Shown: positions 43,727 to 53,956 of the stretch, piece by piece
Numbering within the stretch: the stretch's first letter is position 1
Layout of the letters: each line of letters begins with the position of its first letter
Source: Puccinia triticina
Taxonomy: Eukaryota; Basidiomycota; Pucciniomycetes; Pucciniales; Pucciniaceae
Direction: 5' to 3'
DNA: 64,000 bases
Assembly: GCF_026914185.1 (NCBI RefSeq)
Contig: NC_070559.1
Coordinates: 4,934,001-4,998,000 of the forward strand
Made by a program: the position numbers and the translations under genes
Notes under the pieces: generated by a model
The model's input: the letters and a program-made list of their open reading frames with translations, nothing else
Told to the model about the DNA's origin: nothing
Databases searched by the model: none

Positions 43727-44395
43727 TCAGGCAAATTCCCATGAAATCTGTGTCGCAGAAGTCCAAAGGTCAAACGAAGTACGCGATGCAGATTACTGGT
43801 GGACCTATCTCGGAGCCAGAGACCTGGGGGGAACTTACAGGCAAGATACCGTCGTCCATATTGCCGAGTGCTTTGAAAACTGAGGGCGAAAGATCCAGAG
43901 ATCCGTAGCCACAGGGAGGGCACTGGAGCGAAGACATCAAACCGATCACATAAGTTTTTTGAAGTTCTTGGATTTTTCTTATGGTCAACCAGCCAAAGGA
44001 CATAACGAACTTCGTCTGTCACCTTCGCCTGTATCGTCTTCCCGTTGGCCTTGTTGGTGATCGAAACAGTCTTGTGACACGGCGCACCGCCTTGATACTG
44101 TTGATCAACGAACCGATTGTGCCCGACATCCCCGTCAGTATCCTCTGCTGTATCTATCAAGAAGCGCAACGGACAAGGGAAGGGCGCTCACTTGGGCATG
44201 GTTCATGGCCACAATGTGGTCGCTCGACGAATTGACGTCCCCGCAAGCTCCGGTATCGGGAATGAACCACGTCGCTTTGCCGCTGTAACGGCGTTCCAAA
44301 CGGCTTCTTTTGTCGGAGACGGGCGACCCAATGCAACTGCTGACTGATAGCAAGATGACAATGAGGTTAAAGATGCTCGTCGACATGGTGGTCAC
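43727..44395 (-). CDS. Secreted RlpA/expansin-like double-psi beta-barrel protein
   Basis: Four exons (44395-44192, 44097-44011, 43922-43839, 43747-43727) give 131 residues. Residues 1-23 form a signal peptide; a Lys-Arg-Arg stretch (residues 29-36) could be a processing site. The mature part is one DPBB domain: GKATWFIPDTGACGD, then HIVAMNHAQYQGGAPCHKTV, ITNKANGKTIQAKVTDECPPCGYGSLDLSPSVFKAL and GILPISWEF. The DECPPC motif holds the Asp that aligns with the catalytic acid of RlpA/GH45-like barrels, and six cysteines could form disulfides. Single-domain proteins of this type are common in fungal secretomes and usually lack the carbohydrate-binding second domain of true expansins, so enzymatic activity is uncertain. 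ATG at 44395 was used; the second Met (residue 4) is an equally good start. Confidence 0.87.
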
Positions 44396-46367
44396 GGTTG
44401 CCGGACTGTTTCAGGTGTGTTGGCTGGTTTATATGGAAGACTTCACTTGTCGATGGTGTTTGTGGAGTGGATACCAAGTTGGGCTGGTGTGGAATAAGCA
44501 TCCGGCCATCCCGTCGAAGAACCTCGCCCTATTTATGCTATTTCGTCCAAGCTTCAAGAGTGTAAGGAAGATTCACCTTGCCCTGATGTGATGAGGATTG
44601 CCAATCCTTGTCTTCTTGCAGGACACCGCGCGCCTCAGATTTTCGGGGGTTATCACTGTATTTCAACTTCAACCGAGATGAAAGCACCCTCGAATTTAGA
44701 ATCTTGTCGGTCGAGTTAATTGGATATTCTTTCAGGAACATGCTCACCCCTAAAATACGGCTAGCTATCTAATCAGTGTCTGCCTTGCAAGTATCTGTAG
44801 TAAACTCATTCGGGATCAACTTACGGAAAGGTTAGGTAGCTTTCTTCAGGAGGACTTGCTTGCACTGCAGTTTTCCGAACCCCGATCTTCCGAATGAGGG
44901 CCATGACCTTGAAAATCATTGCAAGCTGCTGGGCAGGCTTTGATCCAAAAAGACGATAGGCTTTCAAATCCTGATGTTCGTGTCTTTAGACGATACCGAG
45001 CAACACACCACTGAATGCATACATAAAGATTTGTAAAGATGCGATATTTGTGCCATCACAATTAAGTAGCGTCGATCGGTCATCAACACTCTGGCTACCA
45101 CTAACCTACCGAATTAGGGAGCAGGGTTTGTTGCAAGGGCGGCATTGATCCGGCATGAATGAAAGGAATTACTCAGGACTCGGTTTCGGAGTCGGGTAAA
45201 TCGACCGTAATCGTCACCCGCAAAGTGCCGATAACGACGATGCGCGGGATTAACAATTGTCAACACCCGGCCATCAGCATTAAATTTTTTTAGTGACTTG
45301 CTCCTCTTCTCGTGTAAAGAGTCTATCGCCGTTCCGGATGTGAAGAGAAGATAGGCAGCCTGAGGTACCGTCCCTGAACTCTACGCCGTCCTTCATGAGC
45401 GGTTCATGTTAGGAATCGTTAACATCTCAACGTTGGAAGCGTAGAGGGGTCCTTGATTTTTCTCCGCGGGTTTTTGTTATTGTGCACACAAGACAAACAG
45501 CCTCTTCACTAAGTCCCTCGCGGCTATGGGGCGCGATGGTTTGCCGGGGGTGTTTCCTCGTGGTACTTGTGTCGGTAGACTGAAAAAACTGTCCACGAAG
45601 AAAACCTGCCCAAAGAAATCAGACTGGGATATTAAATTTAAGAATTACAGCTATATCACAAAAGCTTGCTGCTTCCTCCGTGTGTTTAATCTTTTTGCTC
45701 CCCGATAATCTTTTTTAGTGTTGGGTATAACCCTGTTTGCTCAAATAATCTAGCAACCAAAAATCATAACATTGGCAGCGTCCATTGAAGTGGCAAGCCA
45801 AGCAGTTAGAAACAGGAAGAAAAAGAGATAGTGGAACTAACTTTCTGCCAAGTTTTGGCCAATAACCCTTGGTAGACGAGTGTTGCGACCAGAGAATATC
45901 CAGTGATGTCATCGAGAATGGTTGGTTAGCTGGGCGGCGGCCGAGCGGTATCGACCGTTCCCCGATGATCTTCGGTGGGAGAAGAAATAACTTCGGGGAG
46001 GGGGGAAGGCAAGAAAGATAAAAAAAATGAATCCAAAGTCGGATTCGACAGTCAAGATGGAGGTTGGTTAGGGAATATGGAAGTGGGAGGGACTTTGATA
46101 GAGTTAGGTCTTGGGTGGACAAAGTGTTTAGGTCTGTTTAGGTCCAGCCGGGCAATCAGGCGTGTCCCGGAAGAGAGTGCCTGAACTTCCACATCGACCC
46201 AAACAACCGTATTGAACAAACCCTGGCGCCTACACAAACTCAAGCCACACCCATTCGTACCACGTGGATATTACCCAAGGACATAAAGGACGGGCCCGGT
46301 CGAAGGACATCCCTCCAGCACACCAACATCGAGCGGAAACTCAACCGAAACACTCATATCACCCAAC
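44396..46367. other. Intergenic, about 2 kb
   Basis: Shared upstream region of the RlpA-like gene (-) and the PDI gene (+). Frames at 45526-45708 (+) and 45715-46122 (-) have no recognisable domains. I see no repeats or RNAs. This is the longest gap in the gene island and appears unique. Confidence 0.4.
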
Positions 46368-47654
46368 ATGAACCCAGTATTCAGATCCATTCTTCTACTC
46401 GCCAGCGTTCTGTTCGGCCTCACCCAAGCCGGAATATTCCCCTCGACTGGAGATATTCAGGCGATCGATATCGTCAGATTAAAAAAACATCTCGCAGGAT
46501 CGAGCAAAGGAACGATGGTCGCTTTTTACGCTCCTTGGTGTGGGGTCAGTCTCGCTTTTTCATCCCCTCTCTCGTCCTTTCTCTGATGTTCACAGGTTGA
46601 CGTTTTCTTCCTTTTATCCGAATCCATTGGTTACGTATAAACAGCATTGTAGAAACCTTGTACCGGAGTACCAAAAAGCAGCTAGCAGCGTCAAGGATCT
46701 GGTCACTTTTGGTCAATCTTTTTCTTCCCATACTCGCTCTTCTCCCGGAAATCTCGGCCACAAGAATCAAAGTCCTTCGGTATACTAATTCGCCGTCTTT
46801 CAAAAAACAGTCGCAGTAGATTGCGATGCAGCAGAAAACAAGGCAGCTTGTAGTACGGATTATCAAGTCAAGGGTAAGATGAAATCTGCATCAATTCTAA
46901 CCCACCCCCATTCCAAGAATGACGAAAAATGATCTGATATGTTCACGCAAAACAAACCCCCCCCCCCCCCCCCTAGGTTTTCCAACTCTCGCCTATTTCC
47001 CAGGAGTACCAGTTCCCACTCCCTACCAGGGCGAGCGCAAAGCCAAAGCAGTCGTCGACTTTGTGCTACAGAGCATGCCCAATTTTGCCAAAAAGATCAA
47101 GACAGGAGACGAGCTAAGCAAACTAATCTCCAAATCAAAAACGGTACGTCCAACCAGGTTTTCCCTCTTCTCTGGGTTGCAATCCACTGAATTTAAGTAT
47201 TGGGCTTGTTCTTCACTTGATTCAGTCTCGACCATTGATCGTTTTGTTTACCGAAGCCACCAAGACTACTTCGCTTTTCAAAGCACTCTCGAGTGCGGTA
47301 CACAAAAAGATGGACGTCTACACGGCTACACCCACAGCGTAAGCTATCGACACTCTTACCAATTCCTAGATTATAACCACTAGCACCCAGTTTTTTTGTT
47401 GGTTTTACAATAATCTCTCCCATTTTTTGAACTAATAAAACCGCAGGATTGGAGGGGACTCGGCAAAGGCAAAGTTCGGAGTAGACAAATTCCCAACAGT
47501 GATGATTTACAAAGGATCAGAAGAAACCGAACGAGAAAAATACTCCGGTCAGATCAACTACAAATCACTCTTCGAATTCTTTAAATCCCACGCGCCACCT
47601 AAAGAAGAGAAACCGAAGAAAGAAAGCCCCGGAAAAGCCGCTGGTGAATTGTAA
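46368..47654 (+). CDS. Protein disulfide isomerase-family protein (single CGHC domain)
   Basis: Six exons: 46368-46544, 46645-46711, 46811-46873, 46977-47143, 47226-47338, 47447-47654, 264 residues. Residues 1-21 are a signal peptide. The first thioredoxin fold has FYAPWCGHCRNLVPEYQK with the redox CGHC (the Gly is the last codon of exon 1, so single-frame scans miss it), then VAVDCDAAENK and GFPTLAYF. A second fold (RPLIVLFTEATKTTSLFKAL, FGVDKFPTVMIYKG) lacks a CxxC. The C-terminus is Lys/Glu-rich and ends in GEL, not a standard HDEL/KDEL. Layout (one active domain plus one inactive domain) resembles yeast Mpd1 and P5-type oxidoreductases, which oxidise or isomerise disulfides in the ER lumen. 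A poly-C tract of about 16 nt lies at the 3' end of intron 3, close to the acceptor. Confidence 0.88.
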
Positions 47655-47776
47655 AACCCACCCCCTTCCATCTTGAATGATCTCTGTTGTGTTATCATCA
47701 TCCCAGCGAGCGAAATATATTCTTTTTACTCTTGGAGGACATGCATTTAAATTCGTGATAAATATCAGCAAACATT

Positions 47777-48103
47777 TTAGGCCCTGTTTGGAGCCGATAT
47801 AATCCGGGCAATATATGAGTTTTTTTGCCTGACATCCTATGTGACATCTGATCAGGTCTGCCAAAACTTGATCAGATGTGACAAACTCCAGATTATATTG
47901 CGCAATTGGAGGACTTCCTGTCACTTTTGAACAGATCTGGAATTTCAGATTTCGCAGGGAAATCTGGAATCTGGATCTCTGGATCACTTCGGTGATCTTT
48001 GGGGACCCAGATTTCCCTGTGAAATTTGATATCTGGTGGCTCAGATCTGACTTTCCAGATTGACAGGAAGTCCTCCATTATATTGGCTCCAAACGGGGCC
48101 TTA
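47777..48103. mobile_element. GGCCCTGTTTGG-end MITE, 321 bp, TSD TTA
   Basis: Element 47780-48100 with ends GGCCCTGTTTGGAGCCGATA and, in reverse, GGCCCCGTTTGGAGCCAATA, flanked by TTA (47777-47779, 48101-48103). An internal inverted pair GGAGGACTTCCTGTC / GACAGGAAGTCCTCC is also present. It sits 125 bp after the PDI stop and may supply part of its 3' UTR. The ends match the 24049-25559 element. Confidence 0.85.
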
Positions 48104-49893
48104 GACATTTGCAATGGACTTCCCACCGTGATTAAAGGATGTTATGTACTTATCCCAGTTGAAAAGATGGAGACATGCAAAAGTGCCCCGCATGAATCCA
48201 AACTGGATTAATCACATTTCTCCACACTGTGAACTCCTTGAATAATGTACCGGTCTATTTTGCGCTAGAGCAGTTACATTGTCAGTCATCATGGTTGCAC
48301 CTGCGCTGAATTTTTGGCTGCATGTTTTTTGTTGCAGAAGGTCAGGGGAGTCAGGTGACTGGCTACAGGGGTGGAAAAAAGTTACCCAGAATGATTTTGA
48401 AATAAACAAATGAAATGGATGAAAATGATCAAATTTATTGCAAATGTCTCAGAATCTTCACTACTGTCCAAAACAAGAGGAGAAAATTACAGGTATGCAC
48501 ACTACAAGAAAAAGTCAAGCAACTGCCACCAGTTGACATACCGGAAGTCTAAGGCAGCTGGTGGTCTTACTTTGACCTTTGTTTAAGGTTACCTCAAGCA
48601 AGCTTCATTGCACAGTCATGTGCAAATAAACATTGTTGTGTAATTGGGTGGAGTTAAAGCAGCCATTATGCTGGACTATCTCTCATGTCAACTGGCATAT
48701 GTCAGTTTTGTATTTCATAATCACTCTGGGGAACTTGATTTCCACCACTTTGCCAATATACTGACTCCTGGTCTTTTTCCTGAGCTTCTGCAACAAAAAA
48801 TGTGAAGCCAAGAGCTTCAACGCATGGGAATACACTGTAAAATGTACATTGGTTTTGGTGGTGGTTGAGTTTCATCAAGAGTCTTACTGATTCACAATTT
48901 CCTTCTCTTTTGGTTTGGTTTGTCTTGGGATTTTTTGCATATTAAGTTGATTTTTTCTCTGTTTTGTTTTGACAAGTATAATTCTTGTTATTTCTTTGAA
49001 ATGTCGAGTGGATTTGATTTTGATTTAATTCTTTTTGAGAGGAATGATGCCCAAATTCTCTTGGGCAAGCCCCCCTTTTATGCTGCTTCTTGTAGACTCC
49101 TGATAAGGCATGTTGTTAACATCTGTTCTGTGGAGAGGAAGAGGGTCTGGGTTCTGGGGTTCTGGGTCCTATATGGTTGATTGCAGGATGAGGAGCAGTA
49201 TGGGATCTCCAGGTTCTTGAACCTTGAGAGTGCCGCCTGTGACATATATGTGTAAGCTATGTACATGGAGTCCTGCGCTGTGGAGCCCGGGCTATAGCTC
49301 ATAACACATGTTGGCTTGAAGGCACCCATAAGCAGGCCAATTTCTGTGCTTTCCATTTTATTTCATGGGGTCATTTGCCATTATCAAGAAGGTAGGTATT
49401 TGTGGTAAAAGTCCCTCAACCAACTTTGTATTGCCAGCACAACTATGTTATCCATTTTGGGAGGCAAAGAAAACCTGTTCAATTACAGCACGGGCGCAGC
49501 AAGAAATAGAGAATTACTGATAGCAGTGACGTAGCCAGGTGGTCACTGGTAACTGGATTTCAAAAGCATGTTGCTGAGATAACGTGGATAACATAGGGTA
49601 ACATGAATACCCAGTGTTGCTGCCTGGAACCACATGCAATTGTCACCCAGTGCAGCAAACATTACTTGACATTAACACCGTGTTAGAGACACCTGAAACC
49701 CCATTCACCAACCTGACTTTGCCCTGCTTTGGGCAAGCCTTGAGTTGAACCTCCTCAAATACAGACATGTCAGGACCACAAGTGGTTTCACCAGGACTTG
49801 AACCCAGCATGCACTAAGTCTAGATGCCTGCTCTGCCACATGCTACAGAGACTTCTGAAGCTGCTAGGGTCACAATCGAACAGTATGTACATA
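48104..49893. other. Intergenic with TE ends
   Basis: A CACTACAAGAAAAAGTC terminus (CACTA-type) begins at 48500; I could not find its partner. A sequence at about 49755-49830 resembles a tRNA-derived repeat on the minus strand (GGGTTCAAGTCCTGG B box). No gene is supported. Confidence 0.4.
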
Positions 49894-49950
49894 CACTACA
49901 AGAAAAACTCACTCCACTGCTAGCAGTTGACATGCGGGTGACTGCTGTGG

Positions 49951-51425
49951 AACTGCTGTAGAGATGGCAATTGGTACCCGGGTACCCGCCGCGTGTCCGG
50001 GTACCGCCTGCTTTTTTGGCCCAAAACAGATACCCGTACCCGTACTTGGCACCCGCGGCGGCGGTACCCGGGTCTTTCTGGCGGGTACCGGCGGTAACCG
50101 CCAAGTTGTTTTTTGTAGATATGTGCCTGCTCGCCGAGAGGGATCCCTCTTGGGCTTCTGCAAGCTGGTATCAGTATACCTGCCGCCGAGAGAGGATTTA
50201 TACCTGCTCGCCAAGAGAGATTCCTCTCGGCGAGCACTGGTATACACACACCAGCTCGCCGAGAGGCATTCCTCTTGGCGAGCTGGTAGGTGTATACCTG
50301 CTCGCCGAGAGGAATCCCTCTCACCAGCTCGCCAACAGGAATGCCTCTTGGCGAGCTGGTGTGTGTATACCAGTGCTCGCCAAGAGGAATCCCTCTCGGC
50401 GAGCCGGTCATGGTGCGTGTACACCAGCTCTCCGAACTCTCGGCGAGCTGGTGTGTGTATACACCACGGGTGAAGATTCAAAGTTTCCATCCAGAAAATT
50501 TACTGGATGGTAGGAAAACCCAAAAACCAATCGGAATCGTTCCGGTATGGTTGAAGGACCGAAAACCAATCGGACTGCTTCCGGTATGGTCAAAGTACCG
50601 GAACCATTCCGATCGCAATTCGGGTAGCGTCCAAAATGGAATGAAGTCGAAATTGATTTGACTTCATTCCAGGAAACAGACCATTCCGGTTTTTTTCCTG
50701 GATTTTCCCCGGAATATTTCCGAATATGGCTGACCACACCTCACAGAAGCATGGTCCTATATATATAACAGCGCCCCCATACCACAGTGTGTCTGGGGCA
50801 GTTGGCAAGGAGCTTGGTTGGGGTGGATCAGAAGCATGTTGCATGTTCAAGCCTCCCTTTTGTCCACCCACCTTGCCAAAACCTTGTTTTGAGCCCTCCA
50901 AAACCTGCGACGGCCCGTAACCATTCCGAATTGCACACGAAAGCACTTCGGAAGTGCGTTGGGGATCCAAAATAATTTTGGATTGCCTTCCAGTAGGGTT
51001 CCTGGAATTTTCCAGTGAAAACGCCGACCGTCTGGCGACGGTCCCCCCTTGCAGGCAGACCAACCAAAATGATATCGACTGGCAATCGAAATCATTTCGT
51101 TGAGCTTCGCCCGTGGTGTACCTGCTTGCCGAGAGGAATCCCTCTTGGCGGGCTGGTGGGCAAGCTGGTGGCGCTGCAGCCGGGGATATCACACAGGACT
51201 TGCAGGAGACAAGTCCAGAAGGGGGTTGGGGACATACACAGCGGAAAATAGGTAGCAGTATTGGCGGGTATCAAGCGGCGGTACCCGGGTACCCGCCTAA
51301 AAATCACACAAAAACCAACACCCGTACCCGTACTTGGCACCCGCGGCGGCGGTACCCCCGACCCTGATGAGTACCCGCCGGCGGGTGCCGGGTACCGCCG
51401 CGCGGGTACCCGTTTGCCATCTCTA
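49951..51425. mobile_element. hAT MITE with dyad-satellite interior, TSD AACTGCTG
   Basis: Element 49959-51425 with ends TAGAGATGGCAA and TTGCCATCTCTA, and 8-bp duplications AACTGCTG (49951-49958; the right copy is at 58957-58964 because the Harbinger element inserted at the TAA overlapping this right end). GGTACCCG-rich subterminal blocks lie at 49971-50095 and 51275-51415. The interior has a satellite at 50140-50480, then a looser array of CCGGTATGG / CCGGAAC motifs. No transposase. Confidence 0.8.
50135..50485. repeat. Dyad satellite array 7 (CTCGCCGAGAGG form)
   Basis: Units of about 45 bp alternate CTCGCCGAGAGG / CCTCTCGGCGAG stems (some units CTCGCCAAGAGG / CCTCTTGGCGAG, both arms changed) with CTGGTGTGTGTATACACCAG-type dyads. 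The architecture equals that of arrays 1-6 but the sequence is unrelated. A last unit is at 51120-51160. Confidence 0.85.
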
Positions 51426-51635
51426 AGAGCTCCACCGCGCGGGAATATCTGAGGGACTAAATCCCCAACTCGCGCGACTGCGGCGCAGTTATAGTCCCCC
51501 GCCCAAAATCGTTTTCACACCGCAAGGTCCTAAAATTAGGACCTGGGTCTTGTGAAAGGCTGTACCCCCGATTCCCCCTACTCAACAATCCCAGGAACCA
51601 AACGTATAGCAAGCAAACGGAAACACAAAATCACC

Positions 51636-53206
51636 ATGGAGAACGAGGAGAACGACCCAGGCGTACTCAACCCCGCTGTATTGCAGATATTAATCCGACA
51701 AAGGCAACTAGTGGCAAGGCTCAGAACCACTGTAAATGCAGCTCTTCAAGTCATTCCAATGCTGCTCAATGAAGATGAAGATGAGGACAACATTTTCCCT
51801 TTGCATGGTGGATCAAAACCAGGTAAACTGCCCAACCGTCCACGCGACTTTGAAGGAGCCTACCAGAGACTCTTTGGTCATTACTTTTGCCCGCGACCTT
51901 TCTACGACGAAGTAGTATTCCAGCAACGTTTTCAAATGGGAAAGTCCCTCTTCTTAAAGATCGCCGACGCTGTTGAAAACTTCAATCCCTACTTTAAGCT
52001 CAGGGCCGACGCGTTGGGAAAACCTGGAGTGAGGCCCCTTGTCAAGATAACGGCAGCTTTGCGAATGCTTGCATACGGAGCCGCTGCCGACTGCAACAAC
52101 GAATACTTACAGCTTTTGGAGTCCACGTCTCAAGAGTGTATGGACAGATTTTGCAACAATATTGTTGCTATCTACTTGGCGGAATATCTTCAACACCCAA
52201 CAACTGCCGACTTGGAGCAACTCCTCTCCAAAGGTGCCGACCAAGGCTTCCCAGGCATGCTTGGATCGCTTGATTGTATGCACTGGGAGTGAAAGAACTG
52301 CCCATCCGGCTGGGCGGGAGCATTTCAAGGAAAAGAAAAGGTATTAACTTTCTTTTTCCTTATGGTCCCTCACCGACTGCTTTGATGGATTGGGTTCCTT
52401 TGAATGTAGGATTTGCATTCATGGTCTATACTACACATGCGATTGAATTGCCCTAGTATCATGGCAAATCTTTCCTGTGGAAATATAGTGCCATGAAGGC
52501 TTATCAGCTTCAAAGGGCCCCACAGCAAAGGTGGGGTAGATGTACCATGCTGACCTTGTACTATCATTTTCAGCAACCAACAGTCATTCTTGAGGCAGTT
52601 GCATCACAAGATATGTGGATCTGGCATGCCTACTTTGGCTTACCAGGCTCTCACAACGACATAAACGTCCTCAATACTTCACCACCATTTGAGAATCTCT
52701 TGAATGGTCAGGCACCGCAATGTGAATACACAATCAACGGACACAACTACCAGCAAGGGTACTACCTTGCCGATGGAATCTATCCAGACTGGGCAACATT
52801 TGTGAAGACGTTCTCGCAGCCCCAGGGAGCCGACCAGAAACACTTTGCAAAGCTCCAAGAAGCCCGACGCAAAGATGTGGAGCGCGCATTTGGGGCACTT
52901 CAAAGTAGATTTGCCGTTGTTGCTCGCCCAGCCCAAGGATGGAAGCATCACAACCTCGCAAACATCATGAAGGCGTGTGTCATCCTCCACAACATGATTG
53001 TGGAGGATGAACAAGGGACTTACTTGAAATATACCTTTGACAAGAACCCTACTGGTGCAATCATCACAGAGGTCGACATCTCAAGAGATGGCTCATCAAT
53101 TTCCTTTTCCAATTTCATCAAAAACTATCATTCAATGAGAGACTTGAGCACACATTTTCAGCTCCGCAGCGATCTAGTTAGACATCAATGGGAGATCAAA
53201 GGTTGA
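51636..53206 (+). pseudogene. Harbinger transposase with one in-frame stop
   Basis: Exons 51636-52340 and 52574-53206, joined over a GT-AG intron (52341-52573) so that GKEK is followed by QPTVILEAVASQD. Conserved landmarks: FEGAYQRLFGHYF, FQMGKSLFLKIADAVE, RPLVKITAALRMLAYGAAAD, the first catalytic Asp in LGSLDCMHWE, IWHAYFGLPGSHNDINVL with the second Asp, and VERAFGALQSRFAVV with the Glu. The only lesion seen is TGA at 52290-52292, where relatives have Trp (CMHWEWKNC), consistent with TGG to TGA. The ATG at 51636 is the first in frame; the open frame upstream to 51552 has no ATG. The catalytic triad is intact. Confidence 0.9.
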
Positions 53207-53956
53207 CTTGAAGAAGAACCTTGACTCTATCAATAAGTTCCTTATCAATATTATCTTGAATTTATATCTTCATTTCTTGTTAGCTAGTTCATCTCAGCTA
53301 GCTAGTTTGTCATCTCAGCTAGCTAGTTTGTTTCTCCTTAGATAGTTTTCTCGCTTTAATACTAAGAAAATTGCAATAAAACAATGAGTGATTGATTGAG
53401 TGAGAGATTGAGAGCAATCAAGATAGGAAAGACAAGTTATCAACGCTAATAGAGAGTTTTCAAGGTCAATAGAGGTTTATCAAGGCAAAAACTAGTGATT
53501 GAAAGCAATAGTTTTAGAGACAAGAAAAACAAGTGATCAAGAGCAAAAGAAAAAAAGTGATCATGCACGATAGACAGAAAACACAACAGTGATTGAGACC
53601 AAGTACAGGTAGAGAGATTCATGTGGATTTGTCTTTCTCACGCAGAGATCGGAGAATCTCCCTTCTCTTCAACCTATAGTACTCCTGTTGCTCGTCGTCA
53701 AGCCCAGCAAGATTCTTATTCATGATGGATAGCTCAGAAGCAGTCTCTGCATTTTGTGCCATGCGTTCTCCATTTCGTGCAATGCGCTTGAGGGAAAGTG
53801 AATTGTTGTTCATGATGTCGTTGAATTGTTTGGATTTGGATGCAAACTTATTTTGAGCATCAGCAACGTCGACTTTCCATTCTTGGTCTTTGGTCGCTAT
53901 TTGGTTGAGTAACTTTGCCTTTTTTTTCCAATTGGTCACTCAAGTATTGAAGGATC

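Noticed and set aside
45526..46122. Small genes in the 2-kb gap before PDI
   Set aside because: Frames of 60 and 135 codons lack domains, signal peptides, splice support and homology that I can recognise.
48500..48560. Complete CACTA element starting at 48500
   Set aside because: A clear CACTACAAGAAAAAG terminus, but no partner end was found within the nearby sequence.
50135..51372. Several long frames on both strands (e.g. 49909-50513) with Arg/Ser/Thr-rich repeats
   Set aside because: They follow the CTCGCCGAGAGG satellite, which is open on both strands because it is palindromic.
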